Source: DASWIP01 sp036397635 (GTDB taxonomy: Bacteria; Actinomycetota; AC-67). Taken from it: a stretch of 64,000 nt of DNA. The notes beneath the pieces were generated by a model that was not told the origin of the DNA, searched no databases, and saw only the letters and a list, made by a program, of their open reading frames with translations. This document shows, in pieces, positions 34,054-42,243 of this stretch. The stretch is from positions 1-64,000 of the forward strand of contig DASWIP010000080.1 of NCBI GenBank assembly GCA_036397635.1, given 5' to 3'. A program made the translations under genes and the position numbers. Positions within the stretch are counted from its first letter, which is position 1, and each line of letters starts with the position of its first letter.

Positions 34054-35595
34054 CTACGCGGTCGCGGCGATGATCGCCGGAGACGTGGACGCGTTCCCGA
34101 CGTTGTCCACCGCCGTCAGCTTCACGTCGTAGGTCGTGGCGGGGATCAGCCCGTCGATGCGCGCGGACTGCAGGGCGCCCGGCGGCGCAGGCCACGGCGC
34201 GGGAACCCGCCACCAGGCCGTCGTCCCACGTTTCCGGACGAGCAGCTCGTACCGGCTGACCGCGCCCGTCCCCACGGTCAGACCGTCCTCCTCGGGGGCC
34301 AGCCACGCCACCGTGATCGAGGTCGGCGTCCGCAACGGCGACACGAAGTGCAATGCCGGCGTCGAGGGACGCGCCGTGTCGTCCTCGACCCCGCGCGCGA
34401 CGTTCAGGCGCCCGCCAGAGGCGAGTTTCGCCTCGAACTCGGGGGTACGGTCGACGCTGCCGAGCAGCCTTTGCACAACGGCGGGATACGCGAGCCCCGG
34501 ATGCGCGGCCAGGATCAGGGCGGCCGCGGCCGCGACGTGCGGTGCCGCCATCGACGTGCCGGACTTGTTCGCCCACCCGCCGGGGATCGCGCTCAGGATC
34601 CCGACCCCGGGCGCCGCGAGGTCGACACTCGCCACACCGACGTTGGACGACGCAGCCAGCGCATCGTACGAGGTGCTGGATGCAACGGCGACGATGTTGT
34701 CGTACGGCGCCGACGACGGGTAGTGCCCAGGCGTGGTCACGTCGAGGTCCCGCCCATCGTTCCCCCCCGATGCGATCAGGATCATGCCGGCCGCGCGCGC
34801 GCGTGCGATCGCCTCGTTCAACGCCTGAGACGATCCGGCCGTCCCCCAGGAATGGTTCGTGATCTGCACGCCCAACGTGGTCGCGTAGTCGAGACAGCGG
34901 ATGGCGTCGCTCACGCGCCCTCGGCCGTCGGCGCCGAGGAACCGTAGCGGCATGATGCGCGCGGTCCGGTCGATGCCCACGATCCCGACGGCATTGGCTG
35001 CCGCGCCGATGATCCCGGCGACGTGCGTGCCGTGACCGTTCGTGTCGGTTGGATCGCCATCGCGGTCCCGGCAGTCGGCACCGTGGATATCGTCGATGAA
35101 TCCGTTTCCGTCGTCGTCGATCCCATTGAGGATCTCCCGCGGGTTGCGCCACAGCCGCCCGGCAAGATCCGGATGCTTCAGATCCACGCCGCTGTCCACC
35201 ACTCCCACGATCACATCGACCGAGCCGGTCGTGCGGGCCCATGCCTGCGGGGCACCGACCTTCTGCGGTCCCCATTGCTCGTCCCATCGGGGATCATCCG
35301 GGCTGCCGCCGTCTGCGGCGGCGATCGGGTCGGACTCGGCGAACCGCACCCCGGGTATCGATCGGACCGTTTCCGCCGCGAGCCCTTCCACGACGAGCCA
35401 GCCCCCGGTCTGGTGCTCGTCGACGACGCGCGCGCGCTGCTCGAGCAGCTCCCGGACAGGTCCGCCGGATCCCGGTTGATAGGCAACGATGAACCTCCCC
35501 GACCCGCCGAGAGTCCCGGTGACGTGCGACACGAGGGCGTGCGAGGGGATGACGGAAGCGACGCACATCGTCGCTGCGAGCAGCGCACGGGCCAC
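34054..35595 (-). CDS. Secreted S8 subtilisin-like serine peptidase with fibronectin III domain
   Basis: 513 residues. A signal peptide (to about HALVSH) and a short propeptide are followed by the catalytic domain with Asp134 (VVDSGVD), His188 (NGHGTHVAG) and Ser348 (GTSMAAPH), all intact. An insertion NGIDDDGNGFIDD (157-169) after the Asp looks like a calcium loop and is common in this subgroup. The C-terminal 95 residues form a fibronectin type III unit (PTSITVAWLAPEEDGL...TTYDVKLTAVDNVGN). GTG at 35595 follows AGGAG. It is convergent with the ATPase fusion gene. Confidence 0.9.
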   Translation of the reverse strand: MARALLAATMCVASVIPSHALVSHVTGTLGGSGRFIVAYQPGSGGPVRELLEQRARVVDEHQTGGWLVVEGLAAETVRSIPGVRFAESDPIAAADGGSPDDPRWDEQWGPQKVGAPQAWARTTGSVDVIVGVVDSGVDLKHPDLAGRLWRNPREILNGIDDDGNGFIDDIHGADCRDRDGDPTDTNGHGTHVAGIIGAAANAVGIVGIDRTARIMPLRFLGADGRGRVSDAIRCLDYATTLGVQITNHSWGTAGSSQALNEAIARARAAGMILIASGGNDGRDLDVTTPGHYPSSAPYDNIVAVASSTSYDALAASSNVGVASVDLAAPGVGILSAIPGGWANKSGTSMAAPHVAAAAALILAAHPGLAYPAVVQRLLGSVDRTPEFEAKLASGGRLNVARGVEDDTARPSTPALHFVSPLRTPTSITVAWLAPEEDGLTVGTGAVSRYELLVRKRGTTAWWRVPAPWPAPPGALQSARIDGLIPATTYDVKLTAVDNVGNASTSPAIIAATA

Positions 35596-35869
35596 GGTCC
35601 AACTCCTCTCGTCGCCGGTCGGTCGCCGGGCTGAACGAGAGGTCGCCGGGCACGTTCATGGCGCGCGTGCGTAGGTATCGGATCGTCCCTAGATGTCCCG
35701 GCCAAACAGGGAGAGCGGTAAGACGGATCGGTCGAACACGTATAAGCGGAAGAAGCAGGAGAATCGGGCGAAGCGGCGAAGAGCTAGGGACCGCCCCCCA
35801 CCGAGGGCACGCGCCCCCGGCTGGAGGACCAACAGGGAGTCACGTGGCTCAACAGAATGGAGGGGCAAG
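35596..35869. other. Divergent region between the subtilase and repeat-protein genes
   Basis: 274 bases, the middle part purine-rich (gcggaagaagcaggagaat around 35741-35762) and slightly less GC-rich than its surroundings. It should carry promoters for both genes, but I cannot place -35/-10 boxes with confidence. No RNA gene is seen. Confidence 0.4.
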
Positions 35870-36631
35870 ATGTCAAAGGTGATGAAGCTACTCGCGGCTG
35901 CGGTGCTTGCGCTGGCCAGCTTCGGCGTGGCCTTCGCCGATCCGTCCAACGGAGGAAACCACGGGAGGCCTTCGAACCCGCCCTGCGACGCCGATCATGG
36001 GCATCCCCAGCAGAACGTTCCTCGGTGCCAGGACGACGGCGGGGAACCGGAGGATTCCGACGGCGACGGGATCCCCGACGAGGAAGACAACTGTCCCGAC
36101 GTCCCCAACGCCGACCAGACCGACACCGACGGGGACGGCCTCGGCGACGCCTGCGACGACGACGACGACAACGACGGGACGCCCGACGAAGAGGACCCCT
36201 GCCCCCTCGACCCGCTCGACGAATGCGAGGGGCCGTCGGATCGCGATGGCGATGGGATCCCCGACGAGGAAGACAACTGTCCCGACGTCCCCAACGCCGA
36301 CCAGACCGACACCGACGGGGACGGACTCGGTGACGCATGCGACGACGACGACGACAACGACGGCGTGCCCGACGAAGAAGACAACTGCCCGCTGGTGCCC
36401 AACCCCGGCCAGGAAGACAGCGACGGGAACGGCGTCGGAGACGCATGCGACGACGGCGGCGGCGAGGAAGAGTTCACCTGCGACCCAGCGATCCAGAAGA
36501 ACGAGGACGGCACGGTCTCATCGATCGTGCACAACAGCGTCGAGCCGCCCGTCCGTGGGATCAACGGAACCGCGGCGGATGTGATCCACACGGTCAACTG
36601 CCAGATCGTGGTGGATACCCTCGGCCTGTAA
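35870..36631 (+). CDS. Secreted thrombospondin type 3 repeat (calcium-binding) protein
   Basis: 253 residues. A signal peptide (to about FGVAFADP, residue 24) is followed by an Asp-rich region of TSP3 repeats: DSDGDGIPDEEDNCPDVPN, DTDGDGLGDACDDDDDNDG, DRDGDGIPDEEDNCPDVPN, DTDGDGLGDACDDDDDNDG and DSDGNGVGDACDDG. Each repeat binds Ca2+ through its Asp side chains, with paired Cys bridging neighbours. A C-terminal domain of about 55 residues (from EEEFTCDPAIQKNEDG) has two Cys and no recognised family. GGAGGGGCAAG precedes the ATG. A terminator follows. Confidence 0.85.
   Translation: MSKVMKLLAAAVLALASFGVAFADPSNGGNHGRPSNPPCDADHGHPQQNVPRCQDDGGEPEDSDGDGIPDEEDNCPDVPNADQTDTDGDGLGDACDDDDDNDGTPDEEDPCPLDPLDECEGPSDRDGDGIPDEEDNCPDVPNADQTDTDGDGLGDACDDDDDNDGVPDEEDNCPLVPNPGQEDSDGNGVGDACDDGGGEEEFTCDPAIQKNEDGTVSSIVHNSVEPPVRGINGTAADVIHTVNCQIVVDTLGL
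36068..36138 (+). repeat. 71-bp exact direct repeat inside the TSP3 gene, copy 1
   Basis: Identical to 36254-36324 and offset by 186 bases (62 codons); similarity continues for about 50 bases downstream with a few substitutions. It points to recent duplication of a TSP3 unit pair. Confidence 0.9.
36254..36324 (+). repeat. 71-bp exact direct repeat inside the TSP3 gene, copy 2
   Basis: Second copy of 36068-36138. The flanking third-base changes (GGCGAC versus GGCGAT, and CTCGGC versus CTCGGT) show that the copies have begun to diverge. Confidence 0.9.
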
Positions 36632-36976
36632 ACACAGAACAGTGGATGAGGGGCCTTCGGGCCCCTCTTCTGCATCTATGCCCTCGACGCGGTGCGCCCC
36701 TCGACGCGGTGCGCCCCTCGACGCCGGCTCGAGTGCGCGCGCTGCGAGAGCCAGGATCTCCTTCGCCGGGCCGTCCGGACAGATCGGGCGGTCCGGGGAG
36801 GCCCCCGGAAGACGGTGGGGGAGCTGGTCGGCTTGGTCTCCGCCCCCGAGGGCCTAGCTTCACTAAGGATTATGCGCGCGCGGACGTGCTTCCGCACGCG
36901 CGATCCGGACGAACCAACCGTTCGTAAAGGGTTCGTAACCTTGCTAGCCTGCCCTTAGATCACGTCGGAGGACATC
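36632..36976. other. Intergenic region with a short tandem repeat
   Basis: 345 bases without a credible gene. After the terminator it holds 2.6 copies of a 17-base unit (CCCCTCGACGCGGTGCG) at 36681-36724. Near the end, TTCGTAA occurs twice (36922, 36933) just before CTTGCTAGCCT, the most promoter-like part ahead of mrp. Otherwise nothing is seen. Confidence 0.5.
36648..36672 (+). terminator. Terminator of the TSP3 gene
   Basis: GAGGGGCC (36648-36655), a TTCG loop, then GGCCCCTC (36660-36667) followed by TTCT. It lies 16 bases after the stop. Confidence 0.82.
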
Positions 36977-38116
36977 TTGGCCACCACAGAGCAGATCATC
37001 GAAGCGCTCGCGACCGTGAATGACCCGGAGATCGGCAAGCCGATCACCGAGCTGGACATGGTCAAGAACGTCGCCATCGACGGCGGCACGGTGACCGTCG
37101 AGGTCTACCTGACCGTCCCCGGCTGCCCACTGAAGGACCGGATCGAGCGCGAGGTGACCGCCGCCGTCCAGCCCCTCGACGGCGTCGAAGCCGTACGCGT
37201 CGTCCTGGATGTCATGAGCGACGAGCAGCGCCAAGCGATGGTCGGGAAGCTCCGCGGCGGCCAGGCCAAAGAGGAGAACCGCCCGATCGAGTTCTGGCAG
37301 GAAGGCTCGAAGACGCGCGCGATCCTGATCGCCTCCGGCAAGGGCGGGGTCGGGAAGTCCTCGACGACCGCGAACCTCGCCGTCGCGCTCGTGCAGCAGG
37401 GCTTCAGCGTCGGCGTGATCGACTGCGACGTATACGGCTACTCGATCCCCCGGATGATGGGCGTCGCCGGGCGGCCGACTGCGTTCAACGGCATGGTGCT
37501 GCCGCTGGAAGCGCACGGCGTCAAGGTGATCTCGGTCGGGTTCTTCGTCCCAGACGAGCAGCCGGTGATCTGGCGCGGCCCCCTGCTGCACCGGATGATC
37601 CAGCAGTTCCTCTCGGACGTGTACTGGGGCGACCTCGACTTCGTGTTGCTCGACCTGCCGCCGGGCACCGGCGACGTATCCATCTCGATCGCGCAGTTCC
37701 TGCCCGGTGCCGACATGATCGTGGTAACGACGCCGCAAGAGGCGGCCCAGAAGGTCGCCGCGCGCGCCGGCCGGATGACCGAGCAGGTGAACCTCCGCGT
37801 CGTCGGCGTTATCGAGAACATGGCGACCTTCATCTGCCCGGGCTGCGGTGAGCAGCACGACATCTTCGGGTCAGGCGGCGGTGCGCTGCTCGCCGAGCAG
37901 CTGGACACGACGCTGCTCGGACGGGTGCCGATCGATCAGCGGTTGCGTGAGGGCTCGGACGAAGGCAAGCCGCTCGTGCTCACCGATCCGGAGTCACCTG
38001 CCGCGAAGGTGCTGCTGGAGATCGCGCGCGAGATCGGCAAGACCGGCCCGTCACTGGCCGGCAAGCGCCTGCCGCTGCTCAGCGGTCCGATGGGCGCGGG
38101 CGGCCACGGCCACTAG
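36977..38116 (+). CDS. mrp: Mrp/NBP35-type P-loop ATPase, iron-sulfur carrier
   Basis: 379 residues. N-terminal MIP18/DUF59 domain (VNDPEIGKPITELDMV..., residues 5-85) fused to the P-loop domain with deviant Walker A GKGGVGKSS (121-129), VIDCDVYG and LDLPPGTGD. The Fe-S ligand pair CPGC is in the ENMATFICPGCGEQHDIFG segment, as expected for ApbC/Mrp scaffold proteins that deliver Fe-S clusters in the cytoplasm. TTG start preceded by GGAGGA. Its last 38 bases overlap the convergent PAP2 gene. Confidence 0.92.
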   Translation: MATTEQIIEALATVNDPEIGKPITELDMVKNVAIDGGTVTVEVYLTVPGCPLKDRIEREVTAAVQPLDGVEAVRVVLDVMSDEQRQAMVGKLRGGQAKEENRPIEFWQEGSKTRAILIASGKGGVGKSSTTANLAVALVQQGFSVGVIDCDVYGYSIPRMMGVAGRPTAFNGMVLPLEAHGVKVISVGFFVPDEQPVIWRGPLLHRMIQQFLSDVYWGDLDFVLLDLPPGTGDVSISIAQFLPGADMIVVTTPQEAAQKVAARAGRMTEQVNLRVVGVIENMATFICPGCGEQHDIFGSGGGALLAEQLDTTLLGRVPIDQRLREGSDEGKPLVLTDPESPAAKVLLEIAREIGKTGPSLAGKRLPLLSGPMGAGGHGH

Positions 38117-38702
38117 CGCCGTTGCTCGCGTAGCGAAGCCACAGGTCCCCGACCGCGCGTCCGAGCAACATCCCTCCGATCACGTCGGACGGATAGTGCA
38201 CGCCCACGTAAACGCGCGAGAACGCGACCATGCGTGGGATCTTGCCCAGGAACCCTCGGGCCGGCGCCGTCACGCGATCCTCCACCACGCGTGTCATCGC
38301 GGCGGCGACGGCCGGGTGCCCGCTCGGATAGCTCAGCCCGGCCGGTTTGCGGACGAGGACATCGACGGTGCCCGTGTCGTAGGGACGGGCCCGGCGGAAC
38401 AGCGGCTTGGCGGCCTGCGCCAGCGTCCAGGCGATCCCGCCGGCGGCGGTGAGGTCGCGCGCCAGGCGCCGGCGACCGCTCAGCCAGAGGACCGCGCTCG
38501 CGCCGGCGATCGCGTAGGTCGAGCCCAGATCGGTCAAGACCGGCATCGCCTTGTCGAAGGTGTCCGAGCGACGGTGCGCGATCGCCTCCCTCGCACGCGC
38601 GTCCGCCACGGCGATGCGGCCGCGCGCGGCGAAGCCGAGCGCGGCCGCAGCCGCGAGCCTCAGCACCGGCCCGGCGAGTCCGGGTCGTCGCGCGCGCGCC
38701 AC
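38079..38702 (-). CDS. PAP2-family membrane phosphatase
   Basis: 207 residues with several hydrophobic spans. The three acid phosphatase motifs are intact: KPLFRRARPY, YPSGH and SRVYVGVHYPSD. Members dephosphorylate undecaprenyl diphosphate, phosphatidate or related lipid phosphates at the outer membrane face. GTG start at 38702, two bases after the tatA stop, so it is in one unit with htrA and tatA. The C-terminal coding end overlaps mrp by 38 bases in opposite direction. Confidence 0.87.
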   Translation of the reverse strand: MARARRPGLAGPVLRLAAAAALGFAARGRIAVADARAREAIAHRRSDTFDKAMPVLTDLGSTYAIAGASAVLWLSGRRRLARDLTAAGGIAWTLAQAAKPLFRRARPYDTGTVDVLVRKPAGLSYPSGHPAVAAAMTRVVEDRVTAPARGFLGKIPRMVAFSRVYVGVHYPSDVIGGMLLGRAVGDLWLRYASNGASGRGRPRPSDR

Positions 38703-38704
38703 CC

Positions 38705-39097
38705 CTACGTGTCCTCGAGCAACCGGGCGTCGCGGTCGAGCGCCGGCTCGGGAGGCGCCTGCTCGGCCGGAGGCTCGGCCGGGTGGGGTGCCGGCGGGCC
38801 GTCCGGCGCTCCGATGCGCTCGGTCCCCTCGGGTGCAGGCTCGGCCGGCGCCTGTTGCGACGAGGGCGTGTCGGGACGATCGATGACGCCGACGGTGCTG
38901 CGGGGCGCATCGTCCTCGACGGCCGAGCGCAGCACATCGGCCGCCTTCTGTCCCTCGGCTTGGAACGTGCGGATCGCTTTGCCGAGGCTGCGCGCGATCT
39001 CCGGCAGCTTGTTGGGCCCGAAGATCATCAGGGCGAGCAGCAGGATCACGAACAGCTCTCCCATCCCCAGGTTCTGGATGAAGCCGATGGTCCCCAT
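38705..39097 (-). CDS. tatA: Sec-independent protein translocase TatA/TatB-type subunit
   Basis: 130 residues. A short N-terminal membrane helix (GELFVILLLALMIFGPNKLPEIA, FGP hinge) is followed by an amphipathic helix (RSLGKAIRTFQAE), the canonical TatA layout; TatB is possible but less likely given its length and the FGPNKLPE motif. A long Pro/Ala/Glu tail (from about 70) is disordered. It oligomerises with TatC to move folded proteins. No tatC is nearby. The ATG is one base after the htrA stop (TGATATG), so coupled. Confidence 0.88.
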   Translation of the reverse strand: MGTIGFIQNLGMGELFVILLLALMIFGPNKLPEIARSLGKAIRTFQAEGQKAADVLRSAVEDDAPRSTVGVIDRPDTPSSQQAPAEPAPEGTERIGAPDGPPAPHPAEPPAEQAPPEPALDRDARLLEDT

Positions 39098-39098
39098 A

Positions 39099-40352
39099 TC
39101 AGCGCTCCGAACGTTCGGCGAGGGTGGCGGTCGTCGTGCGCCGCTCGCCGTCGCGCACATAGATGATCGAGACACGGTCGCCGACGTCCTTGGTGATCAG
39201 GTAGCTGATCAGCTCTTCGAAGGAGGAGATGGTTCGGCCGTCCATCCCGACGATCACGTCCTCGGCGCGCAGGCCCGCGCGAGCCGCCGGCGCCCCAGCG
39301 AGCACGCTGGACACCAAGGCTCCCCGCCGGCCGGGGATGCTAGAGCCCTCGATCCCCAAGAACGGCAGGCTCGCGGTGCCCGTCTCGATGATCTGATCGG
39401 CGACCTTGCGCACCGTGTCGATGGGGATCGCGAACCCGATGCCGACATTGCCACCGACGTCGCTGCCCAGGATCGCGGTGTTGATCCCGATCACCTCACC
39501 GTTGATGTTGGCGAGCGCGCCGCCGGAGTTGCCGGGGTTGATCGCGGCGTCGGTCTGTATGGCATCGGGGATCCCCGACGCCGCGCCCTGGAGCGCGTTG
39601 CGATGCAACGCGCTGATCACGCCGGATGTGACGGTCGCCTCGAGGCCGAACGGGCTGCCGATCGCGACCGCCAGCTCACCCACGCGAAGGTCGTTGGAGG
39701 TGCCGAACGTCGCAGCGGGCAGCCCCTCGCGCGCGACCTTGATCACCGCGATGTCCACCACGGGCATCGCCGTACCTACCAGCGCGCCGGGGAGCCGGTC
39801 GCCGCTGGGCAGGCGCACCTGGATCTCGTCGGCGTCACGGACCACGTGGTCGTTGGTGATGATGTAGCCGTCGGAACGGTAGATCACTCCCGAGCCGACG
39901 GCCTGCTGTCCGAAGTCTCCGGCGACGTCGATCTGAACGATGTTGGGCAGCACCGCTTCGGCGACCGCGGCGGCGGCGTTCGCGGGCTCGTCCGGTGGAT
40001 CCTCGATCGGCGGGGAGACGCGAACAACGGAGCCGCCGCTCACGCGGTCCTCGAACGCGTAGAAAGCCCCGACCGCCCCCGCCGCCGCGCCGAGCACGGC
40101 GGCGATCAGCGCGACGAGCACCACGACCGCGAAGCTCCGATGCGGCGGTCCCAGTCGCTCGTCCCAGAACGGTGTCGGGGGCTCCTCGGCCGGCTCCGGC
40201 TCGCCGCTAATCGGCCCGTCCATAGGCGGCTCCAGATCAAGCTCGGCGTGCGGCTCGGCCGGCAACCGATGCTCCACCGCCCGGACGTCCTCATCCGGCT
40301 CCGGCGCGAGCGCCAGCTCGAACGGAAGATCCGCCTTCTCGGGATCGCTCAT
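39099..40352 (-). CDS. HtrA/DegP-type membrane-anchored serine protease
   Basis: 417 residues. An acidic cytoplasmic N terminus is followed by one membrane span (about 74-98), then a trypsin-like domain with His169 (TNDHVV), Asp200 (VVDIAVIKV) and Ser276 (GNSGGAL), and one C-terminal PDZ domain (about 320-405, AGLRAEDVIVGMDGR). It degrades or chaperones damaged envelope proteins. The layout is that of actinobacterial HtrA/PepD proteins. The ATG at 40352 is preceded by AGGATAGAG. It leads htrA-tatA-PAP2, divergent from the LapA-like gene. Confidence 0.9.
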   Translation of the reverse strand: MSDPEKADLPFELALAPEPDEDVRAVEHRLPAEPHAELDLEPPMDGPISGEPEPAEEPPTPFWDERLGPPHRSFAVVVLVALIAAVLGAAAGAVGAFYAFEDRVSGGSVVRVSPPIEDPPDEPANAAAAVAEAVLPNIVQIDVAGDFGQQAVGSGVIYRSDGYIITNDHVVRDADEIQVRLPSGDRLPGALVGTAMPVVDIAVIKVAREGLPAATFGTSNDLRVGELAVAIGSPFGLEATVTSGVISALHRNALQGAASGIPDAIQTDAAINPGNSGGALANINGEVIGINTAILGSDVGGNVGIGFAIPIDTVRKVADQIIETGTASLPFLGIEGSSIPGRRGALVSSVLAGAPAARAGLRAEDVIVGMDGRTISSFEELISYLITKDVGDRVSIIYVRDGERRTTTATLAERSER

Positions 40353-40437
40353 CGGCTCTATCCTACGGCCCGCGCGATGGTGCGGCCGCGGGCCGCCGCT
40401 CGCGTGCCATGATGGCAGCATCGAGAGGAGGCCGAGC

Positions 40438-40692
40438 ATGCCCGACGACCAGGAGCAGCGGACGGAGGCCGAAGGCGAGAAGCAACGACGCTTCGGAAAG
40501 GTCGAGGCACGCTGGACCGCGGCCGGCATCATCGCGCTACTGTTCGGGATATTCGTGGCACAGAACAGCGACCCGGTGCGAGTCTCGTTCGTGTTCTTCG
40601 ACGCCGAGGTGCGCTTGATCTGGGTCTTCCTGATCTGCGGCGTCATCGGCGGGATCGTGGACCGGCTCCTGCAGCGGCGCGGGATCCTATAG
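40438..40692 (+). CDS. LapA-domain (DUF1049) small membrane protein
   Basis: 84 residues with two membrane helices joined by the FVAQNSDPVRVSFVFFDAEV loop, typical of the lipopolysaccharide-assembly-protein-A-like family. In actinobacteria the role is unknown. The N terminus is charged and probably cytoplasmic. GAGGAGG lies 6 bases before the ATG. It is short but clearly real from its pattern. Confidence 0.82.
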   Translation: MPDDQEQRTEAEGEKQRRFGKVEARWTAAGIIALLFGIFVAQNSDPVRVSFVFFDAEVRLIWVFLICGVIGGIVDRLLQRRGIL

Positions 40693-40718
40693 CAGCATCA
40701 CTGCACGTCGGGACGGGT

Positions 40719-41498
40719 TCAGAAGAATCGAACCTTGGCCGCGAACTCGCTGGCCAGCGCGAGGATGACCGCCAAGTAGAAGAACCCGGTCGCCGCCTGT
40801 AACGAGTTCTCCTTGATCAGCGCGCGGATGAACAGAGCCATCACCGCGCACAGCGCGGCCAGGCCGACCGCGAGCGACACGGTCAGAACCCCGACGCCCA
40901 GCAAGGGTGAGAAGTCGGGGCGTGCCTCTCCCCCACCGGTGCCCCCGAGCAGCACCGCGAGCGCGGCCAGAGCGGTCCCGCTGAGGAAGAATAAGTTGAT
41001 CCGGCCCAGGTATTCACGCGACAGCTTCCGGTCCACCAGATGCCAATGGCCGAGCAGCAACCCGTCCACGACCGCGCCGGCGAACAGCGCGCCCGCGAGC
41101 AACTGGAACGCCGCCAACGGCGCGCCGTTGCGCTCTGCCGGGACCAGCGCCATCGCGATCAGCGCAGCGACCCCGACGGGCACCACCGCGATGCCGACGA
41201 CGCGCACGACACCCGGCGCGCGCAACCACACCACGACCTGCCAGACCACGGTCGCCACCGCGAACGCGCCGAGCAGCGCGAGCGCCGCCGCGCCCTCGCC
41301 TGCATCGGACAACGGGCCGCGCGCAGCGAGGAACGCCAGGATCGCGAAGGCCGCGAGCACTGCCCCATTGACCTTGTAGAAGCTCTCGCGCACGCGGCCC
41401 CACAACGGCGTCAGCCACAGCACCGCCAGGCCACCGACCGCGATCTCGGCCAGCACCAGGGCGAGCACCATCGCGGGTCCACCGAGGGGATCATCCAT
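40719..41498 (-). CDS. Polytopic membrane protein of unknown function
   Basis: 259 residues with about eight transmembrane helices. GHWHLVDRKLSREYLGRINLFF (about 150-171) and LTPLWGRVRESFYKVNGAV (about 29-47) are the only polar stretches and may be conserved. The paired His in GHWHL could bind heme or metal. I do not recognise the family, though a link to respiratory membrane anchors can be imagined. The start is uncertain (MDDP at 41498 or MVLAL nine codons later); no strong ribosome site. Confidence 0.65.
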   Translation of the reverse strand: MDDPLGGPAMVLALVLAEIAVGGLAVLWLTPLWGRVRESFYKVNGAVLAAFAILAFLAARGPLSDAGEGAAALALLGAFAVATVVWQVVVWLRAPGVVRVVGIAVVPVGVAALIAMALVPAERNGAPLAAFQLLAGALFAGAVVDGLLLGHWHLVDRKLSREYLGRINLFFLSGTALAALAVLLGGTGGGEARPDFSPLLGVGVLTVSLAVGLAALCAVMALFIRALIKENSLQAATGFFYLAVILALASEFAAKVRFF

Positions 41499-41554
41499 GG
41501 GTGTTCATTCGCGCGGTTCGACTGAGGCGCGCGCGGCCGCCATGATAGCGGGTG

Positions 41555-41929
41555 ATGGCAGACGACATCGTCCCCGGTCTGGCCGGCGAAGCGAGGCGCG
41601 TGGTGACCGAGGCTCAGACCGCGATCGGGCTCGGGTCCGGCGACGTGCCGGTCTTCGGGACGCCCGCGCTGCTCGCGATGATGGAGGAAGCTGCTGTGGC
41701 CGCGCTGCTCGGGGCGCTGCCCGACGGGCGGACCAGTGTCGGCGTCTCGGTCGAGCTCGAGCATCTCGCACCCTCGCGCGTTGGCGCTGAGGTGCGTGCG
41801 CTCGCGCGCATGGTGTCGGCCGAGGGCGGACGCGTGATCTTCGATTGCGAAGCTTACGACGGGGAGACGCTGATCGGGCGGGCGAGGCATGCGCGCGCGA
41901 TCGTTGATCGCGTGCGCTTCGGCCGATGA
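41555..41929 (+). CDS. Hotdog-fold thioesterase (FlK-like)
   Basis: 124 residues (GTG at 41552 would add one). The sequence PVFGTPALLAMMEEAAVAAL...TSVGVSVELEHLAPSRVG matches the fluoroacetyl-CoA thioesterase-like hotdog family, with Thr, Glu and His positions of the FlK triad. Most relatives are generic acyl-CoA thioesterases. Its stop overlaps the Rieske start (ATGA), which suggests a joint job in an acyl-CoA or aromatic pathway. Confidence 0.82.
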   Translation: MADDIVPGLAGEARRVVTEAQTAIGLGSGDVPVFGTPALLAMMEEAAVAALLGALPDGRTSVGVSVELEHLAPSRVGAEVRALARMVSAEGGRVIFDCEAYDGETLIGRARHARAIVDRVRFGR

Positions 41930-42243
41930 GCACGTACGTCGAGGCCGCGCGCTTGACGGACGTCCCGCCGGGGACCGGCCGGAACGTCGACGTGGACGGC
42001 CGGCCTGTTGCGCTGTTCAACCTGGACGGGACGTTCTACGCCTACGAGGGAGTCTGCCTGCATCGCGGCGGCCCCGTCGGCGAGGGTGATGTCGAGGACA
42101 GCGTGGTCACGTGTCCCTGGCACGGCTGGCAGTACGAGGTCGCAACAGGCCGGCACACGCTCGATCCTACGATCGGCCTCCGCCCCTACGACGTACGGGT
42201 CGAAGGGGACGCGGTCCTCGTGGCGATCCCCGATCAGCCCTGA
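41926..42243 (+). CDS. Rieske [2Fe-2S] ferredoxin
   Basis: 105 residues, a free Rieske protein of the dioxygenase-ferredoxin/NirD type. The cluster ligands are CLHRGG and CPWHGW, about 18 residues apart. It carries electrons to an oxygenase or assimilatory reductase in the cytoplasm. No oxygenase alpha subunit is adjacent; the partner is unknown. It is coupled to the thioesterase and overlaps the convergent pepA gene by 10 bases. Confidence 0.88.
   Translation: MSTYVEAARLTDVPPGTGRNVDVDGRPVALFNLDGTFYAYEGVCLHRGGPVGEGDVEDSVVTCPWHGWQYEVATGRHTLDPTIGLRPYDVRVEGDAVLVAIPDQP

Noticed and set aside
36681..36724. Short repeats that could suggest a CRISPR array
   Set aside because: The 17-base units are directly adjacent without spacers and only 2.6 copies exist; no cas genes nearby.
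37848..40412. A plus-strand open frame of 854 codons
   Set aside because: It runs antisense through htrA, tatA and PAP2, which have intact motifs and coupled starts; long antisense frames are a by-product of high third-position GC.
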